Origin: Geothrix limicola
GTDB lineage: Bacteria > Acidobacteriota > Holophagae > Holophagales > Holophagaceae
Reading direction: 5' to 3'
Length of the DNA: 64,000 bases
Assembly: GCF_030268085.1 (NCBI RefSeq)
Contig: NZ_BSDE01000001.1
Coordinates: 1,178,001-1,242,000, forward strand
Both the position numbers and the translations under genes were made by a program. How positions within the stretch are numbered: position 1 is the first letter of the stretch; each line of letters begins with the position of its first letter. The notes beneath the pieces were generated by a model, which was not told the origin of the DNA, made no database searches, and saw only the letters and a program-made list of their open reading frames with translations. This document shows positions 17,366 to 24,911 of the stretch, piece by piece.

Positions 17366-18087
17366 AACTTCCCGCGGAGCCCGAGGTAGTACTGGCTGCC
17401 CTGTTCGCCCCTGAAGGTCCGTCCGCCGCTGCCCACCACTTGGAGGTGGGCGATCAGCTGGCCTTCGAAGCCGAGGTTCCAGGCCGTGGTGGCCCGGGCG
17501 CCAAGGCTGGTGGCGCCTTGATGATAGATCTCCGCGCCCAGGGAGTAGCCCTCGCCCAGTTCCCGCTGGAGCTGCCAGCCGCAGGTCGCGTAGTCGCGGT
17601 TGTTGGACCCCGGATTGCGCATCCAGCCCCCGCCGCCGAAGGTGGTCCACTTGCCGAAGGCCTTCTGCAGCCACACGGGCAGGAACACCCGCACGTGGCC
17701 CGAACCCAGGCCGTCTTCCGCCCGGCCCGTGGGGGCCTGGATCTGCGGATAGACGGCGATCTGCGGCAGGAGGTCGGATTCGTGCACGAAGCGGTACTTG
17801 AACCCCACCTGGAGATCGCCGAAGCCGCGGTGCTGCAGGCCATCGTCACCGTGGCCGTAGGCCATGGGGACCTGGAACTGGATCTGGGCATCCTCGAAGG
17901 GACCGTAGTTGGCCTCCATGGCCGGGGCCAGGCCGGAACGGACGCCTCCGAGGGTCTGGCCCTGGGCGAAGAGGTAGACCTCCCAGTGGTGGAGATCCAC
18001 CGGTTCGGGGTCATCCGTGAGGTAGGGAGGGCCCGCCAGAAGCGCGGTGCAAGCCAAGCCGAGTGCCGCTGTCGTCAATCGTTTCAT
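17362..18087 (-). CDS. predicted outer-membrane beta-barrel protein
   Basis: 241 residues from ATG 18087, which overlaps the upstream stop by one base (TGATG). MKRLTTAALGLACTALLAGPP is a signal peptide. The remainder shows regularly spaced strands with alternating hydrophobic residues (HHWEVYLFAQGQT, IQFQVPMAYGHGD, LQVGFKYRFVHESDLLPQIAVYPQIQAPTGR) and ends in Phe, as outer-membrane barrels do. The pattern fits the family of small transporter-like or MetA-type barrels. Substrate is unknown. It is cotranscribed with the beta-propeller protein upstream, which suggests a common task in the envelope. Confidence 0.6.
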   Translation of the reverse strand: MKRLTTAALGLACTALLAGPPYLTDDPEPVDLHHWEVYLFAQGQTLGGVRSGLAPAMEANYGPFEDAQIQFQVPMAYGHGDDGLQHRGFGDLQVGFKYRFVHESDLLPQIAVYPQIQAPTGRAEDGLGSGHVRVFLPVWLQKAFGKWTTFGGGGWMRNPGSNNRDYATCGWQLQRELGEGYSLGAEIYHQGATSLGARATTAWNLGFEGQLIAHLQVVGSGGRTFRGEQGSQYYLGLRGKF

Positions 18088-19103
18088 CAATGGACTTCAC
18101 CCACCTCGATCACCTGGAAGCTGCCTTCCACCATCGCGGGCCGCGTGCCGGGCTTGGCCTCCTTGGGCACGGGCGCGAATTCCGCCGTGGGCAGGTAGAG
18201 GCGGTGGGTGCGGGGATTGTCCACGATGGTGCGGGCGCCGCGGCGGGTGGGAACGCTGGACGCCTCGAAGCGGCCGGAGGCTGCCGGGCGGATGACGGTA
18301 ACGGTGCCGTCTCCGCCATTGCTCGCATAGGCGCAGCCCGTGCCCGGATCGAAGGCGATGCCGTCTGTGCCCGAACCGATGGGCACGGTGGCCAGCACCT
18401 TCCCGGAGCCCGCGTCCACCACGGCCGCCAGATGGTTGCTGCCCACGGCATAGAGACGGTTGTGGGCCAGGTCGATGGCGAGGCCGCTGGGTTCTTCCAG
18501 GGGTTTGATGGACCAGGCGGCTTCCACCTTGAGGGAGCGGGCGTTGAGCGCGAGGATCTCCGAGGTGTCCTCGTTGTTCACGTAGACCCGGCCCTTCTCG
18601 TCGCACACGGCGAATTCGGGTTTGCCGCCCATGGGGACCGTGCCCACGACTTCGGACGTGAGGGCATCGATCACCGTGGCGTTCTTTCCGCGTCCATTGA
18701 AGGTGAACACCCGCTTGGTGATGGGCTCGAAGAGGATGGCGTCGGGGTTCCCGCCCGTGGTCTTCACGACCTTCACGACCTCGAGCGTCGAGAGTTTGAA
18801 GATGGTGACCGTGTCCGCCTGGCCGTTGCTCGTCCAGCCGCGATCCAGTTCGCGCGAGAAGGCCACGCCGTGGACGCCCGCCGTGCCCGGAAGGTCGCCC
18901 TTAAGGTGGCCGTCCAGATCCAGCACCATCACGTGAGTGGACCGGGGCACGTAGAGCCGCCCGCCTTCGGGATCGAGGCTCACGTAGTCCCAGCGCCCTT
19001 CGCCCCCCACCTTGAAGGTGCGCAGCACGGCCGGATCACCCGCGAGCGCGGCGATGGGCGCGGCGAGCAGAAGGGAAAGCGTGATGGAGGTGAAGCGAGG
19101 CAT
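18087..19103 (-). CDS. secreted YncE-like beta-propeller protein
   Basis: 338 residues with an N-terminal signal peptide (MPRFTSITLSLLLAAPIAALA). It contains about seven repeats of ~42 residues of the YVTN/YncE type, for example SLDPEGGRLYVPRSTHVMVLDL, FEPITKRVFTFNGRGKNATVIDA and FDPGTGCAYASNGGDGTVTVI. This fold is a seven-bladed propeller used for binding, seldom for catalysis. It should be periplasmic. The start is preceded by GAGGAGG. Translational coupling to the downstream barrel protein suggests that the two act together. No specific ligand can be inferred. Confidence 0.75.
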   Translation of the reverse strand: MPRFTSITLSLLLAAPIAALAGDPAVLRTFKVGGEGRWDYVSLDPEGGRLYVPRSTHVMVLDLDGHLKGDLPGTAGVHGVAFSRELDRGWTSNGQADTVTIFKLSTLEVVKVVKTTGGNPDAILFEPITKRVFTFNGRGKNATVIDALTSEVVGTVPMGGKPEFAVCDEKGRVYVNNEDTSEILALNARSLKVEAAWSIKPLEEPSGLAIDLAHNRLYAVGSNHLAAVVDAGSGKVLATVPIGSGTDGIAFDPGTGCAYASNGGDGTVTVIRPAASGRFEASSVPTRRGARTIVDNPRTHRLYLPTAEFAPVPKEAKPGTRPAMVEGSFQVIEVGEVH

Positions 19104-19182
19104 GGGCCCTCCTCAGATAAGGCGAAACGGCCAACCCCCTATCGCAACATGGGGCCTGAGATCCGTCCAACCTTCCTTCCGG

Positions 19183-21285
19183 CTAGCCCAGCTTCAGGAT
19201 GCTCGAACCATCCGCGTAGCCTTCGGTCGGCGTTTCGCGCATCTTCTGGAGCACCTGCACCAGGGCCCGGATGCGTTCCACCATGTCGCCGATCTTGGCG
19301 AGCTTCACCTCTTCGGGATACTTCCGCTGCAGCATCTCCACCTGCATGGAGATGATCGCCAGCGGATTGTTGATCTCGTGCTTCAGCGTCCCGGCCATCT
19401 GGCGGAAGGAATCCAGCCTCTCGGCCGCGAGGGCCCGCTGCTGCAGCTCGGTGTGGCCCCGCAGCACCTGCAGGCGGTGGTGGAGCGCCTCCCAGCGGAA
19501 ACCCTCGGTCAGCCAGTCCGTGGCGCCCGCCTCGATGAGCTGGGGCGTTTCATCCTCCGTGCAGCGCACCACCAGGATGGGCGTGGTGGCGAAGGAGGGA
19601 TGATGACGATACGCCCAGATGCAGCCCTTCAGATCGCGGACGCCGCGGGCGTCCACCACCAGGAAACGAAATTTGGGCAGGGGCGGAGGGGGCGGATCCT
19701 GCTCCAGGGGATGCAGCCAGAGGTTCCCCGCCTCGGCCACGGTCTGGAAGAGGCCCAGCAGGTTCAGTTCCTCGCTGACCAGACCCAGCAGGGGCCGCGG
19801 AGGCTCCTCAGGCATGGCATCGGGCCCATCCGGGAAGAAGAGATCCAGGGCCTGATCGGCCCAGTGCCAGCGCACGCCGGCATCCTGCAGCACCCGCTGG
19901 GTCCAGGGATCCGGCGCGGGTCCCTGCAGTCCCGTGGGCAGGCTCAGGCGCAGCACGCGGGTGCCCCGCTCCTGGTCCCAGCGCGTGGTGACGACGGTGC
20001 CTTCGGCCAGCTGCATGAGCACGGGCTCCACCAGACCGGCCAGGGCCACCACCAGCGGGCCGCCGGACATCCAGATCGAGGCGGTCGGAGGTTCTGAAAA
20101 CCTGATCTGCGCCTTGCGGAACTTCAGCAACGAATCCCAGCGGCGGGCCAGATCCTCCTGCAGGGCGAGGATCGGGAGGGGATGGCCCGCCATGGGCGCA
20201 TCCTCCAGCTGCTCCTCGCGGCTGCCGTGATCGAGCAGGGTCATCAGCTGCTCGAGCTGGGACCGGATGGCGGCGCCGGAGACATCCGGCAGCTCGGTAG
20301 CCCAGCTGTTCACCCGCCTCAGCGGGGCCGCCATGGCGGCGAGCAGCTGGCCATGGCGATCGGCCGCGCGCTGGCACTCGGTGCGCAGCCGCAGCAGCTC
20401 GCCCTGCTGTTCGGCCTGGCTCAGCACCCGCTGATTGAGCATGGCCTGGCGAAGCGCCATGGAGCCCAGGCGGACGAAGGCCTGGAAGATGGCCAGGTCG
20501 AAGCGGCTGAAGGGACGCCCCTCCGATTCCCGGTCCAGGTAGAGCGCCCCGTGGATCTCGCCCTCGTCGGTGATGGGCGCGCAGAGCAGGGATCCGCGGT
20601 GCAGCTCAACCAGGCTCACGCCGCCGAAGCGGGGATCCGCCAGAGGCTGGTTGGAGAGCACGGCGGTGCGCTCCTGCGCCACGTAGTCCAGCACGGTCCG
20701 GGAGAGGCCGATGCCTTCCTGCACGTCGCCCACGCGGTGGGCGGTGCGCCATCCGCCCTCCTTCTGCTTGAGGACGAGAAAACCGCGATCGCCGTGCAAC
20801 AGGCGAAGGGATTCCTCCAGCAGCCCCTTCACCATGGCCTCGGAATCCACCTGGGCCAGGAGCTTCTCGGTGGAGCGCTGCATCAGCTCGATGCCGCGGA
20901 TCAGCACCATGGCTTGGGCCGGTTCGGGCCTCACTTCCTGGAACAGATCCCCCACCCTTTCGGCGAAGGTGACCCCATCCAGCCCCGGAAACCCTTCGGT
21001 GAAGGTCAGCTTCCAGTCGCCCATCACGAGTTCGTCCCCGTCCTGCAGGGCGTTGCCCTGGTGCGGGTTGAGGGGCACGCCGTTGAGGAGGGTTCCGTTG
21101 GCGGAGTTCAGGTCCCGCACCCACCAGATGGCGCCGATGCGGTCGATGCTCGCATGTACCCTGGAAAGCTGGGCCATGCCCGGATGGGAGACCGAGCAGG
21201 TCAGCGGATCCCGGCCGACCTGGCACGCCTCGTGAACGGCATGCCGAGCAAGCTGATTCCCCTCCTGCCAGGAAAGGTAGGGCAT
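19183..21285 (-). CDS. FHA-GAF-pseudoreceiver protein ending in an H-box
   Basis: 700 residues from ATG 21285 (GGAGG five bases upstream). Residues ~5-100 are an FHA domain (VGRDP, SRVHASI, LNSANGTLLNG), which binds phosphothreonine. Residues ~130-285 are a GAF domain. Then ~150 residues look like a degenerate kinase core without N, G1 or G2 boxes. Residues ~490-610 resemble a receiver (FRFLVVDARGV, ATTPILVVRCTEDE, EAGATDWLTEG) but lack the paired N-terminal acids. The last ~70 residues hold an intact H-box (TLKHEINNPLAIISMQ), with no ATPase domain after it. This is not a normal kinase; a scaffold or phosphotransfer protein is more likely. No clear partner is adjacent. Confidence 0.75.
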   Translation of the reverse strand: MPYLSWQEGNQLARHAVHEACQVGRDPLTCSVSHPGMAQLSRVHASIDRIGAIWWVRDLNSANGTLLNGVPLNPHQGNALQDGDELVMGDWKLTFTEGFPGLDGVTFAERVGDLFQEVRPEPAQAMVLIRGIELMQRSTEKLLAQVDSEAMVKGLLEESLRLLHGDRGFLVLKQKEGGWRTAHRVGDVQEGIGLSRTVLDYVAQERTAVLSNQPLADPRFGGVSLVELHRGSLLCAPITDEGEIHGALYLDRESEGRPFSRFDLAIFQAFVRLGSMALRQAMLNQRVLSQAEQQGELLRLRTECQRAADRHGQLLAAMAAPLRRVNSWATELPDVSGAAIRSQLEQLMTLLDHGSREEQLEDAPMAGHPLPILALQEDLARRWDSLLKFRKAQIRFSEPPTASIWMSGGPLVVALAGLVEPVLMQLAEGTVVTTRWDQERGTRVLRLSLPTGLQGPAPDPWTQRVLQDAGVRWHWADQALDLFFPDGPDAMPEEPPRPLLGLVSEELNLLGLFQTVAEAGNLWLHPLEQDPPPPPLPKFRFLVVDARGVRDLKGCIWAYRHHPSFATTPILVVRCTEDETPQLIEAGATDWLTEGFRWEALHHRLQVLRGHTELQQRALAAERLDSFRQMAGTLKHEINNPLAIISMQVEMLQRKYPEEVKLAKIGDMVERIRALVQVLQKMRETPTEGYADGSSILKLG

Positions 21286-21330
21286 CGGACCTCCACCCAC
21301 TTTCTTCGGCGGAAGTGGGCCGTTCCTGAA

Positions 21331-21627
21331 TTAGGGCAAAACGAACCGGGTGTCGTGGGTGCGGCTGGGGCGGAAGAACAGCATGGTGTGGCCGATGGTC
21401 CAGACATGCTGAAGGCCCGGCACCGCCGTGCAAAGCGCCTTGGCGGCCGTCTCCTCGTCCTCGAAGCTGTTGGGATTGATCTTGACCTTCACAAGTTCGA
21501 GGCTGTCCACCATCACATCGAGTTCCGCGGCCTGGGCCGGCGTCACGCCGCCCTTCCCCACATGCATGACGGGCTTGAGCTTGTGGGCCTGGGCCTTGAG
21601 GTATTGGCGCTGTTTCGAGGTGAGCAT
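21331..21627 (-). CDS. yhbY: YhbY/CRM-domain RNA-binding protein
   Basis: 98 residues, the normal family length. The single CRM domain is complete: LTSKQRQYLKAQAHKLKPVMHVGKGGVT with its GKGG RNA-binding loop, then LVKVKINPNSFED, and TIGHTMLFFRPS at the end. The family associates with pre-50S ribosomal subunits and assists late assembly of the large subunit. It is a single gene, 45 bp upstream of the FHA-GAF gene on the same strand and divergent from the M64 peptidase. Confidence 0.92.
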   Translation of the reverse strand: MLTSKQRQYLKAQAHKLKPVMHVGKGGVTPAQAAELDVMVDSLELVKVKINPNSFEDEETAAKALCTAVPGLQHVWTIGHTMLFFRPSRTHDTRFVLP

Positions 21628-21673
21628 CGGAACTCCAGATGGATCAGTCTATCGTGGAAGCCGAGGTGTCCCC

Positions 21674-23056
21674 ATGCTGCGTCAGCTCCTCCTATCCCTC
21701 GCCACCCTCGCCTGCCTGGCGGCGCCGCCCCGCACCCTGCGGGTGGACTACGGCCACACGGGCGATGCCAATGCGGAGCACTTCGGGGTGGACCGCGTGG
21801 TACTCGAACCCCTGCCCTGGCCCGGCGACCTCAGCAAGGCCGTGGACACCAGCAACCTCGGGAAGTACTGCTTCGAAGTCTCGGACCGGGCCACCGGCAA
21901 GCTGCTCTACTCCCGCGGCTTCGCGAGCATCTACGGCGAATGGGAAACGACGGACGAGGCCAAGACCCAGAGCCGCTCCTTTTCCGAGTCCCTGCGCTTC
22001 CCCCAGCCGGACGTGCCCGTGCGCATCCAGCTCAAGAAGCGCGATGCCCAGAACGCCTTCAAGACGCTTTGGAGCTTCGAGCTCGATCCCAAGGATCCCC
22101 TCATCGAGCAGGCGCCGGCCCCCGAGGCGGGCGGCCTCATCGCCCTGCAGAAGAGCGGCGATCCGGCGGACAAGGTGGACTTCCTCATCCTGGGCGACGG
22201 CTACACCGCCGCCGAGCGCGGCAAGTTCGAACAGCAGGCCCGCAAGGTGATGGAACTGCTCTTCCAGCAGACGCCCTTCAAGGAGCACCGCAAGGATTTC
22301 AACGTGTGGGCCCTCTGCCCGCCCTCTCGGGAAAGCGGCATCTCCCGGCCTTCCACGGGCGTCCACAAGCGCACGCCCCTTGGCACCACGTACGATGCCT
22401 TCGGCAGCGAGCGCTACGTGCTCACCTTCGACAACCGCGTGTGGCGCGACATCGCAGCCCAGGCTCCCTATGAATTCGTGGAGATCCTCACCAACTCCGA
22501 GACCTACGGCGGGGGCGGCATCCACAACCTCTACAGCACGGCTTCCGCGGGCAACAGCACCATCGGCTACCTCTTCGTCCACGAGTTCGGCCATCACTTC
22601 GCCGGATTGGCGGATGAGTACTACACCTCCGATGTGGCCGTCACCAACAACGCCGCCCGGCCCGAGCCCTGGGAACCCAACGCCACCGTGGATCCGCTGC
22701 ACCCCAAGTGGGGCAGCCTGCTGACGCCCGGCGTGCCCCTCCCCACGCCGTGGAAGAAGGATGCCTTCGAGACCCACAGCCATGATTACCAGAAGGAGCG
22801 CCGCGCCATCCGCGCCGCCAACAAGCCCGAATCGGAGATGGACGCCCTCTTCGCCAAAGAGAAGGTCTTCGAGATGGACCTGCTGGGCAAGGACACACAC
22901 GCAGGCAAAGTGGGCGCTTTTGAAGGTGCCAACTACGAGGCCAAGGGCTACTTCCGCAGCCAGGAAGACTGCCTCATGTTCACGCGCGACGATGTGGGCT
23001 TCTGCGCGGCCTGCCGGGCCGCCATCGAAAAGGTGATCCGGCAGTACGCGAAGTAG
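21674..23056 (+). CDS. secreted M64 (IgA-peptidase-type) metallopeptidase
   Basis: 460 residues from ATG 21674; MLRQLLLSLATLACLAA is a short signal peptide. The catalytic zinc motif is FVHEFGHHFAGLADEYYT (His-Glu-x-x-His with the extended Asp-Glu) near residue 300. FLILGDGYTAAERGKFEQQARKVMELLFQQTPFKEHRKDFNVWAL is the conserved M64 core. The N-terminal ~140 residues correspond to the M64 N-terminal domain. Near the end, DDVGFCAACRAAIEKVI has a Cys pair. The family name comes from a Clostridium IgA protease, but environmental members have unknown substrates. It converges on the DUF418 gene. Confidence 0.88.
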   Translation: MLRQLLLSLATLACLAAPPRTLRVDYGHTGDANAEHFGVDRVVLEPLPWPGDLSKAVDTSNLGKYCFEVSDRATGKLLYSRGFASIYGEWETTDEAKTQSRSFSESLRFPQPDVPVRIQLKKRDAQNAFKTLWSFELDPKDPLIEQAPAPEAGGLIALQKSGDPADKVDFLILGDGYTAAERGKFEQQARKVMELLFQQTPFKEHRKDFNVWALCPPSRESGISRPSTGVHKRTPLGTTYDAFGSERYVLTFDNRVWRDIAAQAPYEFVEILTNSETYGGGGIHNLYSTASAGNSTIGYLFVHEFGHHFAGLADEYYTSDVAVTNNAARPEPWEPNATVDPLHPKWGSLLTPGVPLPTPWKKDAFETHSHDYQKERRAIRAANKPESEMDALFAKEKVFEMDLLGKDTHAGKVGAFEGANYEAKGYFRSQEDCLMFTRDDVGFCAACRAAIEKVIRQYAK

Positions 23057-23063
23057 ATCCGAT

Positions 23064-24815
23064 TCAGGGGGCCGGCAGTTCCGCGGCCCTCAGGGACCCA
23101 TCACCTTCCGGGCGGTCCAGCCGCATGGCGGGGAGCTTCCAGTAAGTGATGGCCCGCCACAGCCATTCCATGGGCCCGTAGCAGAACTTGCCGAGCCACC
23201 AGTGCGAGAAGGCCACCTGCACCGCGTAGACGACGAAGACGTAGAGCGCCTGGCGGGCGCGGCCCATGCCCCAGTGGCCCAATCCGTAGCCGAAGAAGAT
23301 GAACGAGGTGATGAGCGACTGCATCAGGTAGTTGGTGAGGGCCATGCGGCCCACCGGCGCCAGGATCTTGATCTTCGAGAAGGCCGTGTCGCTGTGCACC
23401 ATCAGCACGATGACGCTCACATAACCCAGGCAGGCGGGCAGGTTGCCCATCATCAGCAGGCCCGTGGCCACCTGGAAACCATCCTTGGGGTCCCCCGGAA
23501 TGTGGTAGGTGGCGATGGCCGTGCTCGCCAGGCCCAAGCCCACCCCGATGGGCAGGGCGATCCAGGCCAGTTTCCGGAAGAGGGGCAGGTGTTCCCGCGG
23601 GTTCGTCATCACACCGGACCGCACGAACCAGGTGCCCAGCAGGAACATGCCGATGAGCACGGTGGCGAAGCCCGCCTCGTTCGGAGCGTGCTCGGCGAAC
23701 TGCTTGGCCCGGAACGCGAGGACCTCCCGGTAGGTGCCCTTCGACAGAACGCGCGTCTCGGTCTGGATCTCCTGGCGGTAGGTCTGGATCCGCTTGGCGC
23801 GTTCGACTTCCTCCGCCATGAGCTTTTCCGCTTCGGTCTTGGTGGCCTTCTTGTCCGCAGGCGCGGTCGTGGGGGCCTGGGCCGGAGGCTGGGCCTGCAC
23901 CTGCGCCTGGGCCTGGGCCCGGTAGGCCGCGCCCGGATCGGGCATCAGCAGCTGCACCACGCCGAAGGTCGTCATCACCACGAAGGGAAGCAGGTAGAGG
24001 GCCACGGCCAGACGGCGCGCCCGCGGCTCGAGGGGCTGATGGAACCTGGCGGACAGGAAGCCGAGGGTCAGGATGAGCACGCTCACGACGGTCATGGGGA
24101 TCCGAGGCTCCTTCGGTCCGTGCGGGAGCGCCCAAAGCAGCGCCGCGATCAGGGCTGCCAACGTGCCGATCACCAGGACCACGAAGGAGAACACGGGCAG
24201 GCTGCGCCCAAAGAGGCCCATGCGCTTTTCGCCGCGCAGGTAGAGGGCCACCACGCCCACGTAGGCCAGGCTGCCGGCCAGGCCCCAGAGCGGCTTCATG
24301 TGCGGCACGAAGCCCAGGCCCACCAGCCCGACGAGGGCGACGAGGACCCATTTCCACTTTCCGTACAGCAGGATGACGAGCGCCAGGGCCCCCACGGCGT
24401 AGCTGAAGAGGATGTCCCCGCTCCAGAGGACGATGTAGTGCAAGGCCCCGAAGGCCGCCAGCGCGAGGATGCGGCGCAGGTAGGGACGGAGGAAGTTCCG
24501 CCCGGCGCGTTCGGCACGCGTCAGCATCACGGCGAAACCCATGCCGAAGAGCAGGGAGAACATCGTCCAGAATTTGCCTTGGACGAACACGTAGACGAGC
24601 CGGCTGGCCCACCAGTTCACACCGCTCAACCCGGTAGGGAGGCCGATCTGCATCTCGGCCGAGGAACGGTTGAACCATTCGATGTTCATCAGGAAGATGC
24701 CGACGAGGGCGAACCCGCGGATCACGTCCAGGGCCTGGATGCGCTCCTCCTCTCGCACCGGGATGAACGCTTCGGCCTGGGGGGAGGATAGGTTCGGGTC
24801 CATAGGAATATCCAT
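23064..24815 (-). CDS. DUF418 membrane protein
   Basis: 583 residues. RIQALDVIRGFALVGIFLMNIEWF is the start of the YeiB/DUF418 family, and GRMALTNYLMQSLITSFIFFGYGLGHWG with FSHWWLGKFCYGPMEWLWRAITYWK is its C-terminal half. About ten transmembrane segments are visible. Between them, around residues 290-365, lies a soluble insert rich in Ala-Gln then charged residues (QAQAQVQAQPPAQAP, EAEKLMAEEVERAKR). The family is related to acyltransferase-like membrane proteins; its function is undefined. ATG 24815 or 24803 could be the start; neither has a good ribosome site. Expression is probably independent of the acylase gene 96 bp upstream. Confidence 0.85.
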   Translation of the reverse strand: MDIPMDPNLSSPQAEAFIPVREEERIQALDVIRGFALVGIFLMNIEWFNRSSAEMQIGLPTGLSGVNWWASRLVYVFVQGKFWTMFSLLFGMGFAVMLTRAERAGRNFLRPYLRRILALAAFGALHYIVLWSGDILFSYAVGALALVILLYGKWKWVLVALVGLVGLGFVPHMKPLWGLAGSLAYVGVVALYLRGEKRMGLFGRSLPVFSFVVLVIGTLAALIAALLWALPHGPKEPRIPMTVVSVLILTLGFLSARFHQPLEPRARRLAVALYLLPFVVMTTFGVVQLLMPDPGAAYRAQAQAQVQAQPPAQAPTTAPADKKATKTEAEKLMAEEVERAKRIQTYRQEIQTETRVLSKGTYREVLAFRAKQFAEHAPNEAGFATVLIGMFLLGTWFVRSGVMTNPREHLPLFRKLAWIALPIGVGLGLASTAIATYHIPGDPKDGFQVATGLLMMGNLPACLGYVSVIVLMVHSDTAFSKIKILAPVGRMALTNYLMQSLITSFIFFGYGLGHWGMGRARQALYVFVVYAVQVAFSHWWLGKFCYGPMEWLWRAITYWKLPAMRLDRPEGDGSLRAAELPAP

Positions 24816-24911
24816 AGATGTATTGAATGGATGCTCGTCATTCTCTCACGACGAGAGTCGGGTGCCTGCCTGCTTGAGGATGTCGGTTCTACGCATGATC
24901 GCCGGATTCGT

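Noticed and set aside
20182-22473. 763-codon open frame on the plus strand
   Set aside because: Antisense to the FHA-GAF and YhbY genes; it only enters the M64 gene in the wrong frame.
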